Source: Actinomycetes bacterium
GTDB taxonomy: Bacteria; Actinomycetota; Actinomycetes; S36-B12; UBA5976
NCBI GenBank assembly: GCA_014190035.1
Contig: BJFU01000005.1
Coordinates: 6,529 to 44,413, forward strand
DNA length: 37,885 nucleotides
Direction: 5' to 3'
Shown: piece after piece, positions 28,968 through 37,885 of the stretch
Numbering within the stretch: the stretch's first letter is position 1
How the letters are laid out: each line of letters opens with the position of its first letter
Notes under the pieces: generated by a model
The model's database searches: none
What the model saw: the letters and a program-made list of their open reading frames with translations, nothing else
What the model was told of the DNA's origin: nothing
Translations under genes and position numbers: made by a program

Positions 28968-31639
28968 TCATCAAACACCTTTGGTTCATAAGCCACGACT
29001 CCCCTATTAACTCGATGAACTGATTCACGAGCTATTTGAGAAATTGGATCAATCTTAAGTTTGGCAATTTGTCTTAGTAAGTCTGTAACTTGTTTTGCAA
29101 CTCTCACAAAATCACCAGGTGCTAAGTCAGAATTCTTCAGCACTTTTTGCAAACTTTCGCCTTGAGCCCATTTTCGTACCTGTTCAGCTACTCCAAAATG
29201 TGGCAGTCTTACGTACTCAAGTTTGTATTTCATTTCGAGATTTATTAACTCATTAGCCAAAACAGATATCTCTTTAGCTCTATCTCTTATCTTTGAAGAC
29301 ATGTTGCCAGGAATTTCGTATTCATCTCTTCTAGGCTGATAGATAAAACTACTCAAAACAGCTGGTAGTTCTTCGATGGTTAAATCATTCAAATGGCCTT
29401 TAATGATGGTTTCAGCTGTGAGTAAATCTTGATCGGAGTGAATCTCTTTAAGGATTTGGGCTTGACTGTTCAATTTTACTTTGTTATCAATTATGTCGAT
29501 GTAATGAATTTCATTTAATAGCTTAAGTACTTCATCACACTTGTTACTTAAGCTCATCATTGAATTGTTAAAATTTAGTTCAAGGGAATTTACTGACCTA
29601 ACCAATTTTTCTTTTCTTTCAGCCCATCTAAGATGATCATATAAGTCTGAACATGAATGGCACGGATGTTTTCTAATATCTCTTCGTAGTTCTTCAACAG
29701 ACATTGAACTTCGAGAATCTTTCTCGCTTTTATCGGGCTTTCTATAACCTAAAGACGTTAGGACCTTCGCAATTTGCTTCCTAGATTCTCTCTTTGAAAA
29801 ATCCATAGTCCTATTTATGACTAGTTCTGAAATGACACCTGCTACTGGATCAATTTCATTTAAGTGAAATTTCTTTCCATCTCCATTTTCAAGGACAATC
29901 CAATAAGAATCTTGCCCTCTTCGTTCTCGCATAATTTTTGTGATAAGACCCGACTGATATTTACCTGCAGTTTTGACCCTAATTACACTTCCTGGATTTA
30001 ATTGTCCAGATAAATCAAATCTATGTTGTCTCGTCTTATCTCTTTTTGAGGATTTTTGCTCTCTTTCTAAACGAGAAATGTCTTTAACTATTTCGTAATA
30101 GGAATCAAAGTCCCCTTTGTCACAAACAGTATTTTTTGCATATCCAGCGATTGCCTTACGCTCTTCGTCAATTCTTGATTTCATCTTAAGATTTGACTTC
30201 TCCTGCGAGAACTGAGCAAAGGATTTGTTCAGTAATAGTTTTGTCGCATCAATATTTCGATGCTCTAGCAAATTCAACAACATATTGTATCGAGGCGTGA
30301 AGGTAGACAGAAGTTCGAAAGTTCTTGATGAAACAAGGTTTAATAAAAATCTGGGCTCAGAATCTGGATGAAAAGCTATGACTGCTGTTCCAGAAGTATC
30401 AATTCCGCGTCTTCCCGCTCTGCCAGTCAACTGGGTAAATTCAGCAGGAGTTAAATATTCGTGAGTATCGCCATTCCATTTATCCATTCTCTCCAGGACT
30501 ACAGATTTAGCGGGCATATTCACACCAACAGCTAAAGTCTCAGTTGCAAATACAACTTTCATTAAACCTTTTTGAAACAGAAGTTCTGTGACTTCCTTTA
30601 ACTGAGGTATCAAACCTGCGTGATGTGAACCAAATCCCCTGATTGCACAATCAATCCAGTCGTCAATCCTTAAGGTAGCCCAGTCGGATGTTGCAATCTC
30701 ATCAAATCTGTTTCGGATTATTTCTTCAATATCAGTTCTCTCCTCTGGTGAAGTTAATCTCGTATTTGATTTCTGCAACAAATCAACAGCTTGTTCACAA
30801 CCTTTACGACTGAAAATGAAATATATAGATGGCAGTAATTTATTTGTCTGCAATAATTCCACAATCTGACTTTTATCTGGAACCTCAGATTTACTATGAG
30901 ATTTTGTGAAATTGCGTTTATAAAGATTAGATACTTTATTGTTCAATCGCGTAGGATCTTCGATTGATATAAGCGGAATTAATTCTTTAGAAGTTGCTAT
31001 GACCTGAGTCAGCGGTACGGGTCGCTTCTCTTCAATGACGAATGTGCAACTACCCCTTACTTTTCTAAGCCAGTCACCAAAATCTTCAACATTACTTACC
31101 GTGGCGGATAAAGCAACTATTTTTACAGATTGGTTAAGCAGAATCAATATTTCTTCCCAGACAACTCCTCTTTCTTTGTCCGCTAAGAAGTGAACTTCGT
31201 CCATTACTACTACACCAAGTTCATGTAATTTATCTGGATTTTGATAAATCATGTTACGAAGTACCTCAGTAGTCATAACAACAATCTCTGCATCTCCATT
31301 TATGGAGTTGTCACCAGTTAAAAGTCCAACTCTTTCTGATCCAAAACGTTGAACCAATTCCAGAAACTTTTGATTTGAAAGAGCCTTGATAGGTGTTGTA
31401 TAGAAACAGCGTTGTTTATTTTCTGTTGTTGCAAAAAGTGCAAATTCTCCAACGAGAGTTTTACCTGAACCAGTTGGTGCAGCAACTAGAACTGAGTTTC
31501 CCTGAATGAAGGATTTGATAGCTGTTTCTTGAAACACGTCAATATCAAATGGAATTGTCGCTAGATAGTCACTTATGACTCTTCGATCTTGTTGAACAAG
31601 ATCCTTATATTTACTTAATTTCTCAGCATAATTAGGCAT
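28925..31639 (-). CDS. helY: DEAD/DEAH-box helicase, HelY/Mtr4-like
   Basis: SVLVAAPTGSGKTLVGEFAL; VVVMDEVHFLADKERG; IVALSATVSN; FTQLTGRAGRRGIDTSGTAVI; 904 aa with a C-terminal DSHCT-like region. Confidence 0.94.
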   Translation of the reverse strand: MPNYAEKLSKYKDLVQQDRRVISDYLATIPFDIDVFQETAIKSFIQGNSVLVAAPTGSGKTLVGEFALFATTENKQRCFYTTPIKALSNQKFLELVQRFGSERVGLLTGDNSINGDAEIVVMTTEVLRNMIYQNPDKLHELGVVVMDEVHFLADKERGVVWEEILILLNQSVKIVALSATVSNVEDFGDWLRKVRGSCTFVIEEKRPVPLTQVIATSKELIPLISIEDPTRLNNKVSNLYKRNFTKSHSKSEVPDKSQIVELLQTNKLLPSIYFIFSRKGCEQAVDLLQKSNTRLTSPEERTDIEEIIRNRFDEIATSDWATLRIDDWIDCAIRGFGSHHAGLIPQLKEVTELLFQKGLMKVVFATETLAVGVNMPAKSVVLERMDKWNGDTHEYLTPAEFTQLTGRAGRRGIDTSGTAVIAFHPDSEPRFLLNLVSSRTFELLSTFTPRYNMLLNLLEHRNIDATKLLLNKSFAQFSQEKSNLKMKSRIDEERKAIAGYAKNTVCDKGDFDSYYEIVKDISRLEREQKSSKRDKTRQHRFDLSGQLNPGSVIRVKTAGKYQSGLITKIMRERRGQDSYWIVLENGDGKKFHLNEIDPVAGVISELVINRTMDFSKRESRKQIAKVLTSLGYRKPDKSEKDSRSSMSVEELRRDIRKHPCHSCSDLYDHLRWAERKEKLVRSVNSLELNFNNSMMSLSNKCDEVLKLLNEIHYIDIIDNKVKLNSQAQILKEIHSDQDLLTAETIIKGHLNDLTIEELPAVLSSFIYQPRRDEYEIPGNMSSKIRDRAKEISVLANELINLEMKYKLEYVRLPHFGVAEQVRKWAQGESLQKVLKNSDLAPGDFVRVAKQVTDLLRQIAKLKIDPISQIARESVHRVNRGVVAYEPKVFDDQDLDVDESLNVSS

Positions 31640-32514
31640 TAATTACAGACTAATACAGTTAAGGATTTTGGCAGCATTTTCGCGGTAAAATCACCAATAC
31701 TAATTGAATCACCATCAGATTGAGCTCTTATGACGGTATCAACTCCTTTTACTTCAATGCTTTTGACTGGATATTGACGAAATTCAGGTCTTCCATAATG
31801 TTTGCCCGCAAGCAAAAGCAAAAATAGATAAATCAACTTCAACTTATTGACTTTGTTGACAAGTATTAAATACAAATCATCAGCCTCAACATTAGCCTTG
31901 TTGCTAATAATCATTCCCCCACCAAAACTAGGGGCATTCGCCAAGATCGCTAACGAATACGAATTAGTCTCTGAAACGGCCGAAGATTCAATATTGACTG
32001 TTTCATGTGATTTTCCAAGAAGAGCAACAAATGTTGCCACCGTGTACTTAACCCTGCCGAAAAATCTAGGAAGAGTTGAGGCAATTCGATTAACTTTGGC
32101 TTCAAAGGCAAAGCAGGAAATAGTCAGAGAGTGATGCTGACCATCATTTATAGAAATAGTATTAATTTTCTTAGTTTCAAACCTTTCAATATTCTTAATA
32201 AGGCTATTTACGTCATCTGTCATATTTAGATGATTTGCAAAATCGTTCCCAGATCCTGTGGGATAAACGATTAATGGGACATCGCTATTAATCAGATAGG
32301 AGCAAATTCTTGAAACTGTGCCGTCTCCACCGCATATAATAATGACGTCGATGTTTTTTGATAGCACTTTACCGACGTCATCTAATTCTTTATCAGACGA
32401 GGCTGAGAAATCTTCGACTTGGTGATTCTCTAATAATCTATCTCTTAAGATTTTAATAGCTTCCCTATTGAATTTTCTACCGCTAGTTGGATTAACAACT
32501 AATGCAATTCTCAT
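31639..32514 (-). CDS. Diacylglycerol kinase-family lipid kinase
   Basis: RIALVVNPTSGRKFNREAIKILRD; DVIIICGGDGTVSRICSYLI; LIVYPTGSGNDFANHLNM; ANAPSFGGGMIISNKANVEADDLYLILVN. Confidence 0.9.
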   Translation of the reverse strand: MRIALVVNPTSGRKFNREAIKILRDRLLENHQVEDFSASSDKELDDVGKVLSKNIDVIIICGGDGTVSRICSYLINSDVPLIVYPTGSGNDFANHLNMTDDVNSLIKNIERFETKKINTISINDGQHHSLTISCFAFEAKVNRIASTLPRFFGRVKYTVATFVALLGKSHETVNIESSAVSETNSYSLAILANAPSFGGGMIISNKANVEADDLYLILVNKVNKLKLIYLFLLLLAGKHYGRPEFRQYPVKSIEVKGVDTVIRAQSDGDSISIGDFTAKMLPKSLTVLVCN

Positions 32515-33398
32515 AGAATTGATTCGATTCTGTCACTTAGCATCTTCTGCAAATTGCTTTTCATTTTTTTCGAGCACACAATCTCAGTCTTGTCGTCAAG
32601 TCTTAAAATAATTTCCAATAAATACTCAGGATCAATAAGATCCATTTCTATATGTAGTTGATCTCCTGATCGGGTGTACGGAATATTAAGATCCAGAATA
32701 TTACTGGCATTCCATGACTTAGTACGCAGCGATATTTTCTCGCTGTAGATGTTATTTTGTGTAATTTCTTGCGGCAATGCATCTAGTGGTACTACAGCAA
32801 CTTCAATTATTCTGTCGAGTCTAAAGGTTCTTTTTTGAGAACTATTATTATCTAGCGCAGTCAGATATTCCTTGGTATCTAGAGTTTTTATCTCTATAGG
32901 CGTAATGGATCTTTCCGAGGTCAACTTCAAGTGACTATCTATATAGTGAATAACCAATTGTTTTCTATTTGCAATAGCCTCTTTAATCCTATTTTTTTTA
33001 TTTGAATATTCTTGTTTGTATTTTTCATCTGCAATATCTGATTCAATTAATCCAGAAAGTTTAATATCAATATCTAGAATCTCTTGCTTATCCTTTGAGA
33101 TTTCACTTAGGTTTCTAACTCCCAAAAGAAGCAATACGGCCTCAATATTGTTTAACCGCAAAGGTCTATCGAAACCTTGGCTGTCTATAACTGAAATATT
33201 CTCATCGTCATATTGAATATCAACTAATTCGCCACCAAATCTACCCGGTCCGACGTAGGTTAAAAGCGATAAATCCTTATTGGCCTCGTCACGAGATATA
33301 TCAAACTGGGCGCAAAAATTATCAATAGATGTGTTCTTATTCTGGATTAGCCATGGTAATTCTAATAAAAGTCTTGATAGTCGATCGTTTTTAGTCAT
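32511..33398 (-). CDS. pafC: WYL-domain regulator PafC
   Basis: N-terminal HTH-like region (LSRLLLELPWLIQNKNTSIDNFCAQFDISRDEANKDLSLL), WYL-type core (IANRKQLVIHYIDSHLKLTSERSITPIEIKTLDTKEYLTALD...QKRTFRLDRI), and tandem position after pafB. Confidence 0.88.
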   Translation of the reverse strand: MTKNDRLSRLLLELPWLIQNKNTSIDNFCAQFDISRDEANKDLSLLTYVGPGRFGGELVDIQYDDENISVIDSQGFDRPLRLNNIEAVLLLLGVRNLSEISKDKQEILDIDIKLSGLIESDIADEKYKQEYSNKKNRIKEAIANRKQLVIHYIDSHLKLTSERSITPIEIKTLDTKEYLTALDNNSSQKRTFRLDRIIEVAVVPLDALPQEITQNNIYSEKISLRTKSWNASNILDLNIPYTRSGDQLHIEMDLIDPEYLLEIILRLDDKTEIVCSKKMKSNLQKMLSDRIESIL

Positions 33399-34317
33399 GA
33401 CTCAAAACCTTCACGAAATCCTTTAAGTATTTCTTGTAATACTCCCGAATAGCGTCATTATCGATAGAGACAATAATTGAACTAAATCGTAGAAGATACT
33501 TAGCAAAAGACTTCTCGTCGAAGAATTTAAAATCGATTGTTCTTTCCCCAATAGCAGTACCGCCAGTAATATGCGAAATTAATGATGCATTTTGATTTAT
33601 CTCGACTCGGACAGTTCTAGGTAGCGTTTGGTTATTGTCCTTCTTAAGAAGATTTAACTCAATTGCACTCGCAGGTTTTATTATTATTTCGCCTACAATT
33701 CTGGATGTTTGGTAAGTCTTCCAAGTCGTAGAAATCAATTCATAGGCATCAAAATACCAATTATCACCTTGTCTATAAAGTTTTTTTGGTATCACTTGAC
33801 GACTCTTTGGTTCATTATCATCAAACGAAACGTACTTAAAATCCATGACCGATTTAGTGTTTAAGGATTTCATAATACTTCTGAACTTTAATAACTCCCC
33901 TGAATAAATTTCTTTATTTTCATCACTCGATTTAAGGTTTATTGAGCCTCCTGTTTTCAAAGTTGCAGACTTCGCTAAATTTTCAAATTCTGTTCTATGC
34001 CAAGTTGTTGAAGCTAAGCTAAGTATTGCTCTTTCTGAAGGTGTCCATTCAACTGTTTTCGTGAGAAAAGTTTTCGAATCAACCTGATATCCAAGTTCAT
34101 CGTCAAATAGCGGATCGATAGGAACTGCGTCTATCTTGATGCCAGTGTTTCTTAATTCATCCTTATCGCGTTCAAACATTCTTTCGAAAGCAGTTTCACT
34201 TTCACATTCCTCGTAACCGTTGACTTTTTGTCTGATTTCATGTCTAGGTATTGGTCTTTTAGAGTTTATGAGAACAAAGAATAGATTTAGAATTCTTTCT
34301 GATTTACTCACACTCAT
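33391..34317 (-). CDS. pafB: WYL-domain regulator PafB
   Basis: KSERILNLFFVLINSKRPIPRHEIRQKVNGYEECESETAFERMFERDKDELRNTGIKIDAVPID; WYL core (VMDFKYVSFDDNEPKSRQVIPKKLYRQGDNWYFDAYEL). Directly follows pafA. Confidence 0.9.
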   Translation of the reverse strand: MSVSKSERILNLFFVLINSKRPIPRHEIRQKVNGYEECESETAFERMFERDKDELRNTGIKIDAVPIDPLFDDELGYQVDSKTFLTKTVEWTPSERAILSLASTTWHRTEFENLAKSATLKTGGSINLKSSDENKEIYSGELLKFRSIMKSLNTKSVMDFKYVSFDDNEPKSRQVIPKKLYRQGDNWYFDAYELISTTWKTYQTSRIVGEIIIKPASAIELNLLKKDNNQTLPRTVRVEINQNASLISHITGGTAIGERTIDFKFFDEKSFAKYLLRFSSIIVSIDNDAIREYYKKYLKDFVKVLSHD

Positions 34318-35685
34318 CTATAGTGTTGCAATCAGTTTGTCGACGCGTTCATCGATATTTTTGAATGGATCTTTACAGGCAATTGAACTTTGTTGTTGAT
34401 CGTTTATCTTCAAATTTACCCAATCAACTGTAAAATCTCGTTTCTTTTCTTGAGCAACTTTAATAAATCTTCCTCTTAAAGCGGCTCGAGTTGTTTCAGG
34501 AGGATTTTCCATTGCGCTATTAACGTCATTATTGGTGATCAGCGTCTTTGTCATGCCTGATTTTTCAAGAATGTAAAACAAACCTCGATCTTTTCTAATG
34601 TTGTGATATGAGATATCGAGCAGGATCAATCTTGAATCCATATCATTCAGCTGATGCTTTTCTTTGTAGGAATTCATGAACTTTCTCTTGATCATCCAGT
34701 CTAATTCCATATCAACCAAGGAAAAATCTTGACTTTCAAGTGCATCTAAACTTCGTCTCCACAGATTTAGGGCATATCTATAAAAAGGTTTGTCCAATAT
34801 TTCATCTAAACCAGGCATAGACAAGACGATGTTATACATCTCGTTTTGCATCTGAAGGGCGGTAATTTCACGTCCCGATGAAAGTCTAAAAGAATTTCTA
34901 AATTTCAGATCCTTTGATATATCTCTTATAGTTTTAATCGGATTCTCAATCGTGAATTTATCTTTTAATAATCCCAATTCGGCTGCTCGTAGCATTAACT
35001 CAGTCGTTGCAACTTTCAATACAGTAGTTGTTTCACTCATGTTTGAATCACCAACAATTATGTGTAATCTTCGATATTCATCAGGATCAGCGTGTGGTTC
35101 ATCTCTTGTATTAATAATTGGTCGAGATCTTGTTGTGGCACTAGAAACAGATTCCCACATGTGTTCAGCTCTTTGACTGATTTGGAAATTTGCACCCTTT
35201 GAGCTGGAAATCCATTTACCGGCGCCACAAAAAATTTGTCTTGTTATCAGAAACGGAATTATGCTTTCGGTTACTTCTTCAAAGTTCTTTTTCCTGCTAA
35301 CGGAGAAGTTCTCATGACAACCATAACTATTTCCTGCAGCGTCCATATTATTCTTGAATAAATGAATTTGGCCATTTATTCCTTCGGCATTTAATCTGAT
35401 TTCTGCTGAAACGGCTAACTCTTCAACAATCCTGTCACCTGCTTGGTCTTGCTTAATCAAATCAGAAAGGTTGTCACATTCAGCGGTTGCATATTCTGGG
35501 TGAGATCCAACATCTAAGTAAAGTCTTCCTCCGTTTGGAAGGAAAACATTAGATGATCTTCCCCAAACAACAACTTTCCTCAAAAGATATCTCGCTACTT
35601 CATCAGGAGATAGCCTTCTTTGTCCATCGACAACACAAGTAACACCATATTCAGTTTCTAAACCCATTATTCGTTTACTAAACAC
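34318..35685 (-). CDS. pafA: Pup--protein ligase PafA
   Basis: RIMGLETEYGVTCVVDGQRRLSPDEVARYLLRKVV; LPNGGRLYLDVGSHPEYATAECDNLSDLIKQDQAGDRI; GNSYGCHENFSVSR; RPIINTRDEPHAD. Confidence 0.97.
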   Translation of the reverse strand: MFSKRIMGLETEYGVTCVVDGQRRLSPDEVARYLLRKVVVWGRSSNVFLPNGGRLYLDVGSHPEYATAECDNLSDLIKQDQAGDRIVEELAVSAEIRLNAEGINGQIHLFKNNMDAAGNSYGCHENFSVSRKKNFEEVTESIIPFLITRQIFCGAGKWISSSKGANFQISQRAEHMWESVSSATTRSRPIINTRDEPHADPDEYRRLHIIVGDSNMSETTTVLKVATTELMLRAAELGLLKDKFTIENPIKTIRDISKDLKFRNSFRLSSGREITALQMQNEMYNIVLSMPGLDEILDKPFYRYALNLWRRSLDALESQDFSLVDMELDWMIKRKFMNSYKEKHQLNDMDSRLILLDISYHNIRKDRGLFYILEKSGMTKTLITNNDVNSAMENPPETTRAALRGRFIKVAQEKKRDFTVDWVNLKINDQQQSSIACKDPFKNIDERVDKLIATL

Positions 35686-35709
35686 TTAATTACCCCACGC
35701 AGGCATTAT

Positions 35710-35886
35710 TTATTGCCCGCCTTTTTGAATGAATCCCTTTACAAATTCTTCGGCATTTTTCTCAAGTACTGCATCAATTTCATCAAGCACTGAATCAAGA
35801 CTTTTAGTATTTGGTTTTGTGAAAGTAACATCAACATCATCTAGATTATCTAAATTGTTGGAAGAGATACCACGAATTTGTTCCAT
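35710..35886 (-). CDS. pup: Prokaryotic ubiquitin-like protein Pup (58 aa, C-terminal GGQ); not in the supplied ORF track
   Basis: Reverse-complement translation: MEQIRGISSNNLDNLDDVDVTFTKPNTKSLDSVLDEIDAVLEKNAEEFVKGFIQKGGQ*. C-terminal LDEIDxVLExNAExFVxxxxQKGGQ is the Pup signature. SD GGAGG lies upstream; located between dop and pafA. Confidence 0.96.
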   Translation of the reverse strand: MEQIRGISSNNLDNLDDVDVTFTKPNTKSLDSVLDEIDAVLEKNAEEFVKGFIQKGGQ

Positions 35887-35909
35887 TAACCTATGCCTCC
35901 ATTCACAGT

Positions 35910-37421
35910 TTAGTAAACCTCTGGATACTTGCGAATAGAATCGACTAAATCTAATGCTGTGTCTGACTGGCTGATTATCTCGCCAGTAAGTGGTTTTGTT
36001 CCCTTGAGTGGGTCTGTTGTAGAAATTCGAAATAGAGATTGATTCTTATCGATATCAAAAATCAAACTATCCCAAGATGCAGCAGCTATTGACTTGGAAA
36101 ACTTCGAAACAGATTTTCCTCTAAACCAGGCGCGAGTATCCTCAGGTGGTTCAGAAATTGCTGATTGAACTTCCATTGGATGTAGATATTCCTTGAGTAA
36201 TCGATTTCTTTTAAGTACTTGAGCTATACCGTCTTCAGCAGTAATTTCGCTATATTTGAAATCCAATGATTTAATTAAATCGTCTTCAAGTGATAGACCA
36301 TTCTTCGCTCGGTATTTTTCAATCAAAGACAGTTTTGCAATCCAATCAATTCTGTCTGCCAGATCTTCCTTATTACTTCTTAGGCCACTTAATGCTTGCT
36401 CCCAAAAATCAATTACCTGACGTGAGTTATCGTCATAACCTTGTTGTGCTAAATACGCTTTACTTTTTTCTAAATACCATTCTTGAACATCGATCGCTGA
36501 AAAATTCTTGCCTCGATTGTTTTCATAATTGTTCTTAAAATCCAAATCTTGAGAAATTTCTTTGACGACTCCCACTGGATTCATAAGATTAACTTCTTCA
36601 AAATCTACAAACCCATCTTCAATCATTGAGATGATTAATGCAGTTGATCCAACTTTTAAGATGTTTGCAAAATCACTCATGTTTGCATCACCAATAATGA
36701 CGTGCAATCTTCGACTAACCTTTGGATCTGCGTGAGGTTCATCCCTGGTATTGATGATTGGTCTTTTCATCGTTGTTTCTAATCCAACGTGTGCTTCAAT
36801 GTAATCTGCACGTTGAGAAATTTGATAACCGTTATTCTCTGATTCTTGACCAATTCCAATTCGTCCCGCTCCACAATAAATTTGGCGAGTAATAAAATGC
36901 GGAGTTAACCCCGCAACAATTTTTGTGAAATTAGTTGATCTTTTCATCTGATAATTTTCATGTGTTCCATAACTGGAACCCTTATTGTCAACGTTATTTT
37001 TAAAAACTCTAATTTTGTCTTCAGGAAATTCTTTGGCATCAAGAGTAACTGCAATCTTCATTATTTGCTCACCAGCTAGATCCCATTTAGTTATATCTAA
37101 CGGGATAAGAACTTCTGGAGCTGAGAATTCTGGATGAGCATGATCAACATAAAACCTCGCACCATTAGGTAATACTAAATTCGGAATGACTTGATCCTCG
37201 TCGGTTAATTGAGATGAATCTGCATCTGCTCTCGACATGTCAAAACCGCGTGCATCTCTTAAAGGACTCTCAACGTCGTAGTCCCAGCGAATGTTTGATT
37301 CAGGATAAACATGCTTTGCGTAGGCAAAGACTATTCGGTTAGAAAGTGTTATTGGATCGGTATTTTGAGCGCTAGATATTCCATATTCATTCTCTAAACC
37401 CATTACCCGTTTAATTGTCAA
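35910..37421 (-). CDS. dop: Depupylase/deamidase Dop
   Basis: KRVMGLENEYGISS; VLPNGARFYVDHAHPEFSAPEVLIPLDITKWDLAGEQIM; NNVDNKGSSYGTHENYQMKR; loop ARGFDMSRADADSSQLTDEDQVIPN. Confidence 0.96.
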   Translation of the reverse strand: MTIKRVMGLENEYGISSAQNTDPITLSNRIVFAYAKHVYPESNIRWDYDVESPLRDARGFDMSRADADSSQLTDEDQVIPNLVLPNGARFYVDHAHPEFSAPEVLIPLDITKWDLAGEQIMKIAVTLDAKEFPEDKIRVFKNNVDNKGSSYGTHENYQMKRSTNFTKIVAGLTPHFITRQIYCGAGRIGIGQESENNGYQISQRADYIEAHVGLETTMKRPIINTRDEPHADPKVSRRLHVIIGDANMSDFANILKVGSTALIISMIEDGFVDFEEVNLMNPVGVVKEISQDLDFKNNYENNRGKNFSAIDVQEWYLEKSKAYLAQQGYDDNSRQVIDFWEQALSGLRSNKEDLADRIDWIAKLSLIEKYRAKNGLSLEDDLIKSLDFKYSEITAEDGIAQVLKRNRLLKEYLHPMEVQSAISEPPEDTRAWFRGKSVSKFSKSIAAASWDSLIFDIDKNQSLFRISTTDPLKGTKPLTGEIISQSDTALDLVDSIRKYPEVY

Positions 37422-37434
37422 TTGTTAACTATCT

Positions 37435-37885
37435 CTAGAGAAATTGGTTAGCAGAACCTATTGTCTCAATAGATCTACCTTGTTCTGATCCATTGTTACT
37501 TTGAATCAAAGTTCTTAAGAAGACGATGCGTTCACCTTTTTTGCCAGAAATCCTTGCCCAATCATCTGGGTTTGTTGAATTTGGTAGATCTTCATTTTCC
37601 TTGAATTCTTCCAAGCAAGCAGAAACTAAATGTTGCACTCTGATGCCTCTTTTCTTGTTAGACAAGAATTCTTTAATTGCAGCTTTTTTTGCTCTGGAAA
37701 CAATATTTTCAAGCATCGCACCACTTGAGAAATCTTTAAAATACAGAATTTCCTTATCTCCATTTACGTAAGTTACTTCTATAAAACGATTTTGATCACT
37801 TTCTGTATACATTTGTTCCACTGCTTTATCGAACATTGTTTTAATTGTTGCTTGTCTATCACCTTTATGAAGAGCGAGATCATCT
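37435..37885 (-). CDS. arc: Proteasome-associated/ARC AAA+ ATPase (Mpa), C-terminal fragment continuing past the window edge
   Basis: The frame stays open from 37836 to the window end ([26 protein letters not shown]). [32 protein letters not shown] is characteristic of the Mpa/ARC C-terminus; terminal residues SANQFL. Confidence 0.93.
   Translation of the reverse strand, partial: DDLALHKGDRQATIKTMFDKAVEQMYTESDQNRFIEVTYVNGDKEILYFKDFSSGAMLENIVSRAKKAAIKEFLSNKKRGIRVQHLVSACLEEFKENEDLPNSTNPDDWARISGKKGERIVFLRTLIQSNNGSEQGRSIETIGSANQFL

Noticed and set aside
31847-32134. Plus-strand 95-aa ORF inside the diacylglycerol kinase gene
   Set aside because: Antisense to a confidently identified CDS; considered an artefact of AT-rich codon usage.
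35729-35938. Plus-strand ORF of 69 aa
   Set aside because: Antisense to the real pup gene on the minus strand; the predicted peptide is Ser-rich, low-complexity shadow coding.

Overview
This window is about 37.9 kb of an AT-rich actinobacterial chromosome. GC is roughly 36-38% by eye in the protein-coding part. The gene families and order match conserved actinobacterial blocks known from Mycobacterium and Streptomyces. It opens with the 3' part of a 23S rRNA gene, a 5S rRNA gene and a strong intrinsic terminator. A dense, mostly operonic plus-strand block follows: TPR protein, HAD phosphatase, small conserved protein, tlyA, nadK, recN, pyrG, ald, xerD, parA, scpA, scpB, rluB, aroH, cmk, der, pgsA, DUF881, sbp, DUF881, gcvH, FHA/GarA-like, MerR/FtsR-like, DUF151, MerR and gcvP. 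At about 24.65 kb the orientation switches to a mainly minus-strand block: ARC/Mpa (cut by the window edge), dop, pup, pafA, pafB, pafC, dagK-like, helY, with a plus-strand 5'-3' exonuclease, then pepQ-like, lnt and ppm1. The main result is a complete Pup-conjugation locus in which the 58-aa pup gene (absent from the ORF track) is followed 24 bp later by pafA. The 20S proteasome genes prcB/prcA that usually sit there are absent, yet the ARC C-terminus ends in NQFL, resembling the proteasome-docking GQYL tail. This may be proteasome-free pupylation, a recent loss, or relocated prcBA. Other points are a putative SD-sequestering hairpin in front of pyrG, a GarA-like protein without the canonical ETTS phospho-motif, missing tatA/tatC and tyrA in otherwise syntenic places, and a 43-bp convergent CDS overlap. 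I found no CRISPR array, mobile element, tRNA or phage signature.
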